Positions 46,112 through 55,159 of a DNA stretch of 64,000 nucleotides are shown piece by piece; the stretch's first letter is position 1, and each line of letters starts with the position of its first letter. The notes under the pieces are model-generated. The model was not told where the DNA came from. It ran no database searches and saw only the letters and a list, made by a program, of their open reading frames with translations. The DNA is from Vibrio aerogenes (GTDB taxonomy: Bacteria > Pseudomonadota > Gammaproteobacteria > Enterobacterales > Vibrionaceae), in NCBI RefSeq assembly GCF_024346755.1, contig NZ_AP024861.1, positions 3,100,001-3,164,000 of the forward strand, in the 5' to 3' direction. The translations under genes and the position numbers were made by a program.

Positions 46112-47191
46112 TTAAAGTTTTGTAACGTCTGACTTGCTAACCTGACAAGATTTAGAGTTCCACTGAGACTTACCACCATGCAGTTTTGGTGATTCACCAT
46201 CTTTTTTCTGAACACCTTTAAACTCTTGACAAACGTGTGGCTTGTCTTTTTTCTGATCGTAGTTTTTGATTTTCAGCTTACGGATTTTCGCCACATCACC
46301 AAAGTTAGTATTTACACCAGCAATACTACCGATTTTTGCGTCAACTTTAACGTTATCAATAACCAGTTTTCTTGGACCACCGTTGTTTGTACAGTTACCA
46401 CATGAACGCCACATTTTACCGTGTTCACCTTTCAGAGTGAAACCACCTTTTACAGTAATTGTTGTGCCATTTTTTGCATTATGCTGGAAAACTTTGTCTG
46501 GTTTGCCACCAGGGCCACTTTTACTGTTGTAAGCCATACCACCGATAATTGTCATCGATTTCGCTGTTTTAGTCAGTGTTGCCGCATCTTCACAAATGTC
46601 TTGCCAAACAACGTTTTGAAGCGTGCAGTTTCCTGATTTACAGTGGATACCGTCAGAACCACCACTTTTGGACAGTTTAACGTTTTTCACTGTTGCATTG
46701 ATTAACGTTAATACAGGCGGCTGCTTCTCATCATCACCATCACAACTCAAACCAATTGTCTTACCACCACAGTCAACGGTTTCATTTTTGAATGTTGCAC
46801 CCGCTTTACATTTGCTTGAACCCGTTGTTTCAATCAAATCAGATAATTGTGGCACAGTGCTTGATGCATTTGATAAGTGAGATTCACCCGTATCATCATA
46901 AACTTTTACCCAGTACCAGTAATCTTTATATGCACTTGCATCTTCATCTTCAGCAACGAAACGATCAGTGTCGATTGCAGAAAGTTGTGTTGCATCATCA
47001 AAAGAACTGGTTTCACTACGGTATACTTCCTGACGAGCCACTGAATTGACATCAGTTGACCACGTCAATATATTTTCACCATTTTCTTGAGTTAACATTA
47101 AAGTTGTATCTGCTGCAAAAGCCGTTGATACGGATGCAGAGATTGCCATGACAAGTGAAGCAATCTTCACTGACGTTTTTATTAATTTCAT
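46112..47191 (-). CDS. Secreted pectate lyase, PL3 family, with N-terminal FN3-like domain
   Basis: Cleaves de-esterified polygalacturonate by beta-elimination outside the cell. The 359-aa protein has a signal peptide (about 1-26), a fibronectin-III-like domain (about 28-122; ENILTWSTDVNSVARQEVYR...YWYWVKVYDDTGESHLSN) and a PL3 beta-helix (about 130-359) with GGSDGIHCKSGNCTLQNVVW, DICEDAATL, VFQHNAKNGTTI and the cysteine-rich CGNCTNNGGPRKL. This domain order resembles PelI of Dickeya. PL3 needs demethylated substrate, which the pectinesterase at 38 kb would make. A KdgR-like site lies upstream. Confidence 0.92.
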   Translation of the reverse strand: MKLIKTSVKIASLVMAISASVSTAFAADTTLMLTQENGENILTWSTDVNSVARQEVYRSETSSFDDATQLSAIDTDRFVAEDEDASAYKDYWYWVKVYDDTGESHLSNASSTVPQLSDLIETTGSSKCKAGATFKNETVDCGGKTIGLSCDGDDEKQPPVLTLINATVKNVKLSKSGGSDGIHCKSGNCTLQNVVWQDICEDAATLTKTAKSMTIIGGMAYNSKSGPGGKPDKVFQHNAKNGTTITVKGGFTLKGEHGKMWRSCGNCTNNGGPRKLVIDNVKVDAKIGSIAGVNTNFGDVAKIRKLKIKNYDQKKDKPHVCQEFKGVQKKDGESPKLHGGKSQWNSKSCQVSKSDVTKL

Positions 47192-47227
47192 ATTTTTAAC
47201 ACCTTCGTTTTAAACAACCACGAACAA

Positions 47228-47246
47228 TATGAAACATCGGTTTAAT
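47228..47246 (-). promoter_or_regulatory. KdgR-like operator upstream of the pectate lyase
   Basis: On the minus strand ATTAAACCGATGTTTCATA, matching 16 of 19 positions of the KdgR consensus AATRAAAYRNYRTTTYATT, about 40 bases before the start. Confidence 0.55.
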
Positions 47247-48518
47247 TTATGCAAAAGCTTTTTTCATTCATTATTAAAATTTGTGGATTCAGACAATAAA
47301 ATAATAAAACAATATTGACATAAGAATAAGTTAAACGGTATGCAGGTATAAATAATTAAATAAATAAAAAACATTTCATAATATTTAATAAATTACAACA
47401 TTTTAACAACAATCCCTTTAAAAACATATAATTACATATATGGAACAATATACCAAATAATAAAATAACTACACAACCCCAGTGCTAAACTATATTCAGC
47501 AGTGTAAATTACTTTTCAAAAACAGCTCATGAGAATATAAACAGAATAGGTGTAGATAAAGATCATCACAATGATATAAAACTTCTTTTACATAAACATA
47601 TTTTAGAGTAATAACTTAATTTTAAATTACCGTACAGGTCACTAATTAATTAGTATCATTAAGATCTCATGAAATACTGTTTTTCCTGAAAAAATCACAT
47701 TCCACTCACATTGACAAATAATTATATTGTGAGGTAAATCATAGATAGATTGATAATATAATTAATAGCAATCAATAAATAACACGTCGTTTTTTATTTT
47801 TATATTAATAAACTAATCATTTATTAATTCGGATAATCACTTTTATTGTTTTAAATCACAATAAGTCTGATATCTGTCAAAAAGTATTCTGCTTTGCCAG
47901 CTTAATCACCTTTTCTGTCATACCAACTTATTTTCTGTTAAACATTAACATCGGTAACACTGAATGCATTCGTTCATTTTCTTGAGTTCAAAAGCACTGG
48001 ATACCTTTTGAATAAAGATAATGATTCATAAAGAGGTGGTGATAACAGCGGGATGCTCAAATCCTATCTATATTCATAGTGAACCTGTGTTTAAGATATC
48101 TTGAAAAGTTATCATCAAAACATCTCAAACAGCCAAATGAAAGAGAGAGATCACAGAATATCAACACAAAATATATGAAGGTCAGCCCGCAAAACAGAAA
48201 AAATATGAACGACGAAATGACGTCAGGGTACATGAGCCAGCCACGTATCATATGGCTGTAATGAATGTTGTCATAAACTGATTTTCTGAATAGTTTCAAG
48301 ACTTAAATAGTAACCAGAAAACAAAAGTGAGTACATTCAATCAATAGAATTGACATTTTGCTTACAAACAAGTGTTCTCTGGTATGATATCTTTTCGGGT
48401 ATTTCAGTGTTGAATATTATGTCAGTAAAATGATAACTTAAACACTAAAAAGACGTGCTTCACCTGAAGTACAAATTAGTCTAGTATTGTTATTAATAAA
48501 AATATCCATAACTCGTGA
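47247..48518. other. AT-rich gene-free region
   Basis: About 1.3 kb, clearly more AT-rich than the flanks, without a supported coding region. An isolated CRP-like motif TGTGAGGTAAATCATA is at 47728-47743, next to TTGACA at 47711. An extended -10 (TGGTATGAT, 48380-48388) probably serves the downstream AP2-like gene. Small frames of 60-80 codons near 48.1 kb overlap on opposite strands and show no family features. Confidence 0.6.
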
Positions 48519-49025
48519 ATGAAAAAAAGTAATCTGGAAACGAACACAGGTCATCGCTTCATCTCTAAAGCGAAAACAGCCTACAAAATTCATATCCACA
48601 CACCAGATGACAAAGTATTGCACCGCTCAGTCGGATTTATCCGGATTGGCGATAAGAAAGGTCTGAAGAAGGCCATCAAACTACGCAATGAACTTGGTCG
48701 TCAAATGTGGGGAAGGTTTTGGCGTATGCTATTGAAAGATCCTTACCTGATGACCCGTCTTCCCCATAGCCTTGAACCTAAAATAATTTATAAGCCCAGA
48801 CCAACCAAAGATAACCCTGATTACAGGGATGCTTGCTACATAGCAGCATGGCGAACATATACTGAAGATGGTACCTGCCACTTCAAAAGTGTTGTCTGCT
48901 CTATCAATAAGCATGGTAAATTAGCGGCTTACAGTAAAACCAAGAAAGCACTGCTTGAAGCGCATAAAGACTATCTTGACATACTGCTTTACATGGGAAG
49001 ACTCAACAGCATTGATTTAAAATAA
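48519..49025 (+). CDS. AP2/integrase-DNA-binding-like protein of unknown function
   Basis: A basic 168-aa protein. Two similar beta-rich modules can be seen: RFISKAKTAYKIHIHTPDDK...KKAIKLRNELGRQMWG (about 13-65) and YIAAWRTYTEDGTCHFKSVV...KTKKALLEAHKDYL (about 107-160). The pattern resembles AP2-type DNA-binding domains found in bacterial regulators and mobile-element proteins. No signal, catalytic motif or partner gene is visible. The ribosome site is weak. It lies at the end of an AT-rich region between the pectate lyase and gltX, so horizontal origin is plausible. Confidence 0.55.
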   Translation: MKKSNLETNTGHRFISKAKTAYKIHIHTPDDKVLHRSVGFIRIGDKKGLKKAIKLRNELGRQMWGRFWRMLLKDPYLMTRLPHSLEPKIIYKPRPTKDNPDYRDACYIAAWRTYTEDGTCHFKSVVCSINKHGKLAAYSKTKKALLEAHKDYLDILLYMGRLNSIDLK

Positions 49026-49179
49026 CATCACCATCTCACCAACCCCAAAAATCAGAACAAGGTACCTGACCTGTCCGCACACCTGAATACTGATAACTTT
49101 TCTGTTGAATTGACGCTTGTCTTTGTCCACGATTCCGGTGGAAAAGTATCTCCATGGCGTGTTTATCTTTCCCGGATAC

Positions 49180-49207
49180 AAAAAATGCCGGCTTTCATGC
49201 CAGCATT
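49180..49207 (-). terminator. Terminator of gltX
   Basis: Nine-base-pair stem AATGCTGGC / GCCGGCATT with a T-run on the minus strand, about 20 bases after the stop. Confidence 0.82.
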
Positions 49208-49228
49208 CTCATCATTCAGAAATAGATC

Positions 49229-50656
49229 TTATTGAGCATTTGCTTCTCTGGCTTCGATAAAGGCAATTGCCATCTCAATACGTTGAACCACCCGCGCCTT
49301 ACCAATCAGATTCATGGTTGCATCAACAGATGGTGACTGGCCGATACCAGTGACGGCAACACGTAATGGCATTCCAACTTTACCCATCCCCACTTCAAGC
49401 GCTTCACATACATCAGCAATCACCTGATGCAGATTCTCTGTATTCCACACTGTAAGCGCTTTTATTTTTTCTAACGCAAGAGAAAGTGGTGCTTTGGCAA
49501 CGCCTCTCAGATGCTTTTTCGCAGCGCCTGGCTCAAAATCATCAAAGTCTTCGTAAAAATAGCGGGATTGTTGTGCCAGTTCGACCAATGTATTACAGCG
49601 CTCACCCACCAACTGAATCACATCAGTAATTGCAGGGCCATTTTCTTTGTGAATTCCCTGCTGGTCCAGATGCCATTGTAAATGTTTAGCCACATATTCA
49701 GGATCTGAGTTTTTAATGTATTGATTATTCAGCCAAAGCAGTTTATCAGTATTAAATGCCGAAGCAGATTTGCTGATAGCATCCAGGCTAAAATATTCAA
49801 TCATTTCATCCCGGGTGAAGATCTCCTGGTCACCATGAGACCATCCCAAACGAACCAGATAGTTATTGAGTGCGTTCGGTAAATAACCTTCATCACGATA
49901 CTGCATGACAGAAACCGCACCATGTCGCTTAGATAATTTTGCACCATCGTCACCTAAAATCATGGCGCAATGTGCGAAAGTCGGCACAGGCGCTTCCAGC
50001 GCCAGATAAATATTAATCTGCCGGGCTGTATTGTTGATATGATCTTCACCACGTACGACATGAGTAATCCCCATATCCCAGTCATCAACAACAACACAAA
50101 AGTTATATGTTGGGGAACCGTCAGTCCTGCGGATAATCAGATCATCAAGCTGATCATTGCGGATTTCAATCCGGCCCCGGATCTGATCATCAAAAACAAC
50201 ACTTCCCTCTTTGGGATTACAAAAACGTACCACATATGGGTCGCCGTCTTTCGCTGCTTCATTGACCGCTTTAATCTTTGGATGGTTGGCATCATAACGC
50301 GGGTGTTCTTTATTGGCTTCCTGCTCAGCCCGGATTTCATCCAATAAATCTTTCGATGCATAGCACTTATAAGCTTTACCAGCGGCCAGCAGTTGGTCGA
50401 CCACTTCATTGTAGCGATCAAAACGTTTTGTCTGATAGTACGGACCTTCATCCCAGTTCAGCTCTAACCAGCTCATCCCTTCAAGAATTGCATCGACTGC
50501 TTCCTGAGTGGAGCGCTCCAGATCTGTATCTTCAATCCGTAAGACAAACTCTCCGCCCTGATTCTTCGCATAGAGCCAGGAATAAAGTGCTGTACGTGCA
50601 CCACCAACATGAAGAAACCCGGTCGGGCTTGGAGCAAAACGCGTTTTAACCGTCAT
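49229..50656 (-). CDS. gltX: Glutamate-tRNA ligase
   Basis: Charges tRNA-Glu, also supplying hemA with substrate. Class I synthetase of 475 aa: the HIGH-type motif is HVGG (residues 16-19 in [20 protein letters not shown]), [11 protein letters not shown] follows, and the KMSKS-type motif is KLSKR (in [13 protein letters not shown]). C-terminal anticodon-binding helices are complete. Monocistronic, divergent from copA. Confidence 0.97.
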   Translation of the reverse strand: MTVKTRFAPSPTGFLHVGGARTALYSWLYAKNQGGEFVLRIEDTDLERSTQEAVDAILEGMSWLELNWDEGPYYQTKRFDRYNEVVDQLLAAGKAYKCYASKDLLDEIRAEQEANKEHPRYDANHPKIKAVNEAAKDGDPYVVRFCNPKEGSVVFDDQIRGRIEIRNDQLDDLIIRRTDGSPTYNFCVVVDDWDMGITHVVRGEDHINNTARQINIYLALEAPVPTFAHCAMILGDDGAKLSKRHGAVSVMQYRDEGYLPNALNNYLVRLGWSHGDQEIFTRDEMIEYFSLDAISKSASAFNTDKLLWLNNQYIKNSDPEYVAKHLQWHLDQQGIHKENGPAITDVIQLVGERCNTLVELAQQSRYFYEDFDDFEPGAAKKHLRGVAKAPLSLALEKIKALTVWNTENLHQVIADVCEALEVGMGKVGMPLRVAVTGIGQSPSVDATMNLIGKARVVQRIEMAIAFIEAREANAQ

Positions 50657-50822
50657 TATGATTTACCTTTAATTCAGATACTTCAGATGGCTGCTCATTG
50701 AGCCAAAATTTGGCCGTATTCTAGCACTCGCTTATCTGTTCAGACAATGACCCTTTGATTTTTTACTTCTCAGCAAACCGGTTGTAAAGCTCTGACCGTT
50801 CTCAGTGCCGCGTTCAATTCAC

Positions 50823-50845
50823 CACCTTGAGGTCACTTAAGGATA
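50823..50845 (+). repeat. Degenerate copy of the 56-kb repeat end, next to the copA promoter
   Basis: CTTGAGGTCACTTAAGGATA resembles the terminal sequence CTTGAGGTCACTTGGGTATA of the MITE-like element at 55.9 kb (three mismatches in twenty). Confidence 0.5.
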
Positions 50846-50850
50846 AGCAC

Positions 50851-50881
50851 TTGACCTTTCCCTTAAGTCAGGGTTTATCGT
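50851..50881 (+). promoter_or_regulatory. CueR-type promoter of copA
   Basis: TTGACC, then a 19-bp spacer containing the CueR dyad (CCTTTCCC...GGG), then TATCGT. It aligns over 27 bases with the E. coli copA promoter. The over-long spacer is typical of MerR-family activation. No cueR gene is adjacent. Confidence 0.75.
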
Positions 50882-50914
50882 TGCATACTCAAGATGACCA
50901 GAAGAGGAACACCT

Positions 50915-53674
50915 ATGAACCACTTCACCCTCCCTTTGTCCGGACTTCACTGTATGGGCTGTGTCCGGAAGGTTGAGAGAAGCCTGAATGAGCTGAATGA
51001 TACAAATATTCATCATATCTCGGTGAATGAGCTGGATATAGAAACAAGTGCATCGCTGCATGAAGTGACCGAAAAAATCAAAGCACTTGGATTTGAGTCC
51101 GGAGTAAAAAAATCATACAAACTCACGGGTCTTCACTGTGGAAAATGCGTCAAAAAGGTCAAGGAACTTCTGGAAGCATCGGGTGAAAACAGTCATATTC
51201 AGGTGACAAAAGAAACTTTATCCCTCATTTCTCTCCAGTCAGATGCCGGGATTCAGGAACAAATCGCTTCGCTTGGATTCGAAGCGATTCCGGAAACAGG
51301 TCAAACCGCAAATATTTCTGTAGCCAAGCAAATATCAAAAGAATCCTCTCCCCCAAAAGAAGAAATCACAGATCAAGCGCAGGATAAAGAGATTTTGGCG
51401 CAATCCTCAATTCATCTGCTGATTCAGGGGATGACATGTGCCAGTTGCGTTTCATCTGTTGAAAAAGCACTGTCATCAGTCAACGGGGTTGAGAGAGTTC
51501 AGGTGAATCTGGCAGAGCAATGTGCTGAGGTGTACAGTCGTCATGAACAGTCCGATATTCAGGACTTAATCAGTGCCGTTCAAAAGGCTGGATATGATGC
51601 TGAAGAAACCGGGGACTTACTTCAGCAACAGGAAAAACAGCAAATTGCTTTTCAGTCTGTCATTAAAAGACATCAGACCAACGCTTTCATGGGCCTCTCT
51701 GTTGGCATTCCCATCATGCTATGGGGGATTCTGGGTGGCACAATGGCCGTTGAAACCCGGACGGAGCAATCAGGGTGGGGCGCAATCGGTATCATTTGCC
51801 TGCTGCTGTTATGTACCTCCGGCAAATCATTCTTTCAGAATGCCTGGCAATCACTCCGGCACCGCAGAGCTACGATGGATACGCTTATCGCTTTAGGTAC
51901 TGGCGCTGCGTGGCTCTATTCTGTGGCTGTCGTTTTGTTCCCTCAGTGGTTTCCTTCGCAGGCACGGCATGTCTACTTTGAAGCCAGTGCCATGATTATT
52001 GGCCTGATTTCACTCGGTCATGCAATCGAAATCAAAGCCAAATCAAAAACAACGCAATCACTACAGGCACTCATTGACTTACAACCACAGCAAGCAACGT
52101 TAGTAACGGACGGTGGCGACCAGCCAATTGCAGTCAGTGCAATCAACCAGGGCATGATATTAAGAATAAAACCCGGCGACAAAATTCCGGTCGATGGCAT
52201 GATTTCAGAAGGGGAATCTTATCTGGATGAATCAATGCTCACCGGCGAACCTATTCCGGTTTTTAAATCAGCAGGAGACAAAGTTTCAGCAGGGACACTG
52301 AATCATGACGGCAGCTTAATTATGACCGCAACCGGCACGGGAAGTCATACGATGTTATCCCGTATTATTCAGATGGTCAGGCGTGCGCAAAGCAGTAAAC
52401 CACCCATGGCCAGAATTGCGGATCAAATTGCGTCTGTATTCGTCCCCGTCGTTGTCGTTATTGCTGTATTTTCAGCATTGATGTGGTTCTGGTTTGGCCC
52501 TGAGCCTAAAATCAATCATATGCTGATCGCCGCCACAACCGTTCTGATCATTGCCTGCCCCTGCGCACTGGGACTGGCTACACCACTTTCAGTAACTGCG
52601 GGCATAGGAAAAGCAGCAGAAATGGGCATTCTCATCCGTGATGCAGATGTGCTTCAGACTGCAAGCCAGATAGATACCGTTGTTTTTGATAAAACAGGTA
52701 CCCTGACAGAAGGCAAACCGAAAGTCCGGCACATTAAGACGATCGATGTTACTCAGGATGAGTTGCTTTCGGTTCTCTATGCCATCGAGCAACAATCAGA
52801 TCATCCTGTCGCAAAAGCCATTTGTGAATATGCAGCAGAGAATCATATCACACCAGCTGAAACCCAAGATTTTAAGAATTTGAGCGGCAGAGGCCTGAAA
52901 GCCAGTTACCGGGGAGAGCATGTTCATGTCGGCTCGGTGCAGCATATGCAGATGCTCGGCATATCGCTTGACCCGGTTGAGCATGTCATCACACAAACTG
53001 AACAACAGGCTCAAACCCCCATCGTCGTCGCGATTGGTCAGGATGTCCGGGGCGTCATTTCTCTCTCCGATCAAATCAAATCAGATGCGCATGAAATTAT
53101 CCGTCAGCTGAAATCAAATGGTATCCATACGGTGATGTTGACCGGTGATAATCAGGCTGTCGCCAAATCCGTTGCAAACAACCTGGATATTGAGACAGTT
53201 TTTGCTCAGGTTTTGCCGGATCAGAAAGCAGCCCATATCCGTCATTTACAGCAACAGGGATTTTGTGTCGCCATGATAGGAGACGGAATTAATGATGCAC
53301 CTGCACTGGCACAGGCAGATTTGGGCGTAGCTATGGGATACGGAAGCGATATTGCCATCGAAAGTGCTCAGGTTACTTTTCTTCATCATTCACCCTTGAT
53401 GATTCTGAACACAATCAAATTATCTCAGGCCGTACTTAAAAATATTAAACAGAATTTACTGGGCGCTTTTTTCTACAACACTCTGGGTATCCCTGTTGCA
53501 GCCGGTATACTCTACCCTGTATTTGGCTTTTTACTGAATCCGGTGATTGCCGGAGCAGCAATGGCACTCTCATCAATTACAGTCGTCAGTAACGCAAACC
53601 GGCTTAACCGATTCAGTCTGAATGCTGTACCACATACTGCCGGGAAACAAAGCGCAGACAAAAGCAACGGATGA
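50915..53674 (+). CDS. copA: Copper-exporting P1B-type ATPase CopA
   Basis: Exports Cu(I) from cytosol to periplasm using ATP. The start at 50915 has AGAGGA upstream; about 919 aa. Three N-terminal heavy-metal domains carry CMGC (13-16), CGKC (75-78) and CASC (175-178), one more than E. coli CopA; the first two are more divergent. Eight membrane segments follow, with TGEP, the CPC metal-transport motif (548-550), phosphorylated Asp592 in DKTGT, SDHPVAKA with the HP dipeptide, and GDGINDAP. Divergent from gltX; induced by copper if the CueR-type promoter is real. Confidence 0.96.
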   Translation: MNHFTLPLSGLHCMGCVRKVERSLNELNDTNIHHISVNELDIETSASLHEVTEKIKALGFESGVKKSYKLTGLHCGKCVKKVKELLEASGENSHIQVTKETLSLISLQSDAGIQEQIASLGFEAIPETGQTANISVAKQISKESSPPKEEITDQAQDKEILAQSSIHLLIQGMTCASCVSSVEKALSSVNGVERVQVNLAEQCAEVYSRHEQSDIQDLISAVQKAGYDAEETGDLLQQQEKQQIAFQSVIKRHQTNAFMGLSVGIPIMLWGILGGTMAVETRTEQSGWGAIGIICLLLLCTSGKSFFQNAWQSLRHRRATMDTLIALGTGAAWLYSVAVVLFPQWFPSQARHVYFEASAMIIGLISLGHAIEIKAKSKTTQSLQALIDLQPQQATLVTDGGDQPIAVSAINQGMILRIKPGDKIPVDGMISEGESYLDESMLTGEPIPVFKSAGDKVSAGTLNHDGSLIMTATGTGSHTMLSRIIQMVRRAQSSKPPMARIADQIASVFVPVVVVIAVFSALMWFWFGPEPKINHMLIAATTVLIIACPCALGLATPLSVTAGIGKAAEMGILIRDADVLQTASQIDTVVFDKTGTLTEGKPKVRHIKTIDVTQDELLSVLYAIEQQSDHPVAKAICEYAAENHITPAETQDFKNLSGRGLKASYRGEHVHVGSVQHMQMLGISLDPVEHVITQTEQQAQTPIVVAIGQDVRGVISLSDQIKSDAHEIIRQLKSNGIHTVMLTGDNQAVAKSVANNLDIETVFAQVLPDQKAAHIRHLQQQGFCVAMIGDGINDAPALAQADLGVAMGYGSDIAIESAQVTFLHHSPLMILNTIKLSQAVLKNIKQNLLGAFFYNTLGIPVAAGILYPVFGFLLNPVIAGAAMALSSITVVSNANRLNRFSLNAVPHTAGKQSADKSNG

Positions 53675-53685
53675 TAAAAAAATGG

Positions 53686-53710
53686 ACGCGCAGTCAAACT
53701 GCGCGCTTTT
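53686..53710 (+). terminator. Terminator of copA
   Basis: Stem CGCGCAGT / ACTGCGCG followed by TTTT, 12 bases past the stop. Confidence 0.82.
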
Positions 53711-53734
53711 GATTTTCAGATTTACCCGGATATG

Positions 53735-53762
53735 AAAAAGCCCCGGCATACGCCAGGGCTTT
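53735..53762 (-). terminator. Terminator of tRNA-Pro
   Basis: Stem AAAGCCC..GGC / GCC..GGGCTTT with T-run on the minus strand. Confidence 0.75.
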
Positions 53763-53767
53763 GAATG

Positions 53768-53836
<69 letters not shown>

Positions 53837-53844
<8 letters not shown>

Positions 53845-53878
53845 AAAGAAACAATTTATTCACCGAAAGAAACAATTT
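53837..53878. repeat. 21-bp tandem duplication at the 5' end of tRNA-Pro
   Basis: Units 53837-53857 and 53858-53878 are identical and carry the tRNA's first eight bases plus 13 bases upstream, so the acceptor 5' strand is copied. Confidence 0.88.
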
Positions 53879-54003
53879 ATGTTCATCAGAATGTCTCATT
53901 CGGGCCGTATGATACTGATTCTTTTTCCTGAAGCAACTTATTTCTGCATGTTTTTCAAAAAAAAGCTCCAAGTGGTTAAAAGACACTCTACAGCAGATGT
54001 AAA

Positions 54004-54019
54004 TGTGACTATAAGCACA
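54004..54019. promoter_or_regulatory. CRP-like site 1
   Basis: TGTGACTATAAGCACA, nine of ten arm positions of TGTGA-N6-TCACA. Confidence 0.5.
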
Positions 54020-54053
54020 TATTTTTCAACAAAAATTCAACCAATTAAACACA

Positions 54054-54069
54054 TTTGATCCAGATCAGC
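54054..54069. promoter_or_regulatory. CRP-like site 2
   Basis: TTTGATCCAGATCAGC, a near palindrome close to the TGTGATCTAGATCACA ideal site, about 55 bases before the putative start of the RNA below. Confidence 0.4.
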
Positions 54070-54117
54070 ACTTTCTGAAACATTGCGACTTAATGTGGAC
54101 CGTGTTGTTATCTATTA

Positions 54118-54296
54118 CGAAAATATCAACGACATGAATCCCTGATTTTGAATGCCAGTCTCTGCCAAGCGAATCAGGGTTTGTAAATTTTTGTAACATG
54201 ATCAATAACAAATCTCCTCACTAGATCGCTTAGCAACTGTAAATAAACAGAAAATGCTATGCACCGGAGCGGATATTATGTCCACTCCGGTTTTTT
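54118..54296 (+). ncRNA. Candidate intergenic small RNA
   Basis: The gene-free region between tRNA-Pro (minus) and smrA contains a possible promoter (TTGCGA, 17 bases, TGTTAT at 54106-54111), an 8-bp hairpin CCCTGATT / AATCAGGG (54140-54179), a U-rich single-stranded stretch, and a strong intrinsic terminator (ACCGGAG...CTCCGGT, then six T, 54263-54296). No reading frame or upstream plus-strand gene explains this terminator, since copA has its own. I do not recognise a known RNA family. From 54297 to 54475 I see only the smrA leader. Confidence 0.45.
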
Positions 54297-54475
54297 ATAT
54301 CTTTGGTCTCAGAAAGAATGCTGATGATCCGGTCATTTGATTGAAAATCCCCTATCCATATCTGTTTCATCCATATATCCCACCAGACAAACAAATGGTA
54401 AACTCCGGACAATGGTATATCTGAGGCTTCAGATTACCGGATTGTAGTCGTCGAATCACGTTTGGAGTCCTGCTT

Positions 54476-55060
54476 ATGTCCCAGGAAGATTTCAATCTGT
54501 TTCAGCAGATGGTTCAGGGGGTAAAACCTTTAAGTCATGATACAGCCGAGCTGAAAACCAGTCACCAGGCCACTGAGGCGCAGTTAGCCCGGCGGGAAGC
54601 GGCTGAGTTTATCAATAAAGATGATGAAGATTATCTTTCCTTAAATCATGCACCGATGCTTAAGCCTTATGATGTCATTGCATTTAAAAGAAATGGTGTA
54701 CAGGATGGCGTTTACAGGAAATTACGTCTGGGAAAGTATCCGCTTCAGGCCAGGTTAGATCTTCACCGCCATACTCTCGAACAAGCCAGAAAAGAAATCA
54801 TCAGATTTATCGATCAATGTAATAAAATGGATATCAGGACGGTTGTGATTGTTCATGGCAAAGGGGAACGCTCCAATCCTCCTGCATTGCTCAAAAGTTT
54901 TATTGCTCACTGGATGCCACAAATTGATAACGTTCAATGTGTTCACAGCGCCCAGCCTCAGCATGGTGGAACCGGCGCAGTTTATGTACTACTCAGAAAA
55001 AGTCAGGCACAAAAGCTGGAAAACCGGGAACGTCATCAAAAAAGACATCCAATCTCCTGA
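54476..55060 (+). CDS. smrA: Smr-domain endonuclease, SmrA (YdaL) type
   Basis: A 194-aa Smr protein. The region VIAFKRNGVQDGVYRKLRLGKYPLQARLDLHRHTLEQARKEI and the C-terminal QPQHGGTGAVYVLLRKSQAQKLENRERHQKR follow E. coli YdaL rather than the ribosome-rescue factor SmrB. The nuclease motifs LDLH (about residue 98) and HGKG (about 127) are intact. Ends at a bidirectional terminator. Confidence 0.88.
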   Translation: MSQEDFNLFQQMVQGVKPLSHDTAELKTSHQATEAQLARREAAEFINKDDEDYLSLNHAPMLKPYDVIAFKRNGVQDGVYRKLRLGKYPLQARLDLHRHTLEQARKEIIRFIDQCNKMDIRTVVIVHGKGERSNPPALLKSFIAHWMPQIDNVQCVHSAQPQHGGTGAVYVLLRKSQAQKLENRERHQKRHPIS

Positions 55061-55076
55061 ACAGAAACGGAGATAA

Positions 55077-55110
55077 AAAATACGGGTTGATATGACTCAA
55101 CCCGTATTTT
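55077..55110. terminator. Bidirectional terminator between smrA and upp
   Basis: Fourteen-base-pair stem AAAATACGGGTTGA / TCAACCCGTATTTT between convergent genes. Confidence 0.9.
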
Positions 55111-55125
55111 CTTACTTAATTTATC

Positions 55126-55159
55126 ACTTCGTACCAATGATTACTTCGTACCAAAAATC
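55126..55159. repeat. 17-bp imperfect tandem duplication at the upp stop
   Basis: ACTTCGTACCAA recurs after 17 bases; the second unit is the last upp codons, the first a copy beyond the stop. Confidence 0.7.

Noticed and set aside
47728..47743. CRP-like site as the regulator of the pectate lyase
   Set aside because: It is over 500 bases from the pectate lyase start, too far for a usual CRP promoter; kept only as a note on the gene-free region.
48057..48299. 80-codon minus and 60-codon plus frames in the AT-rich region
   Set aside because: They overlap on opposite strands, lack ribosome sites and resemble chance frames in AT-rich DNA.
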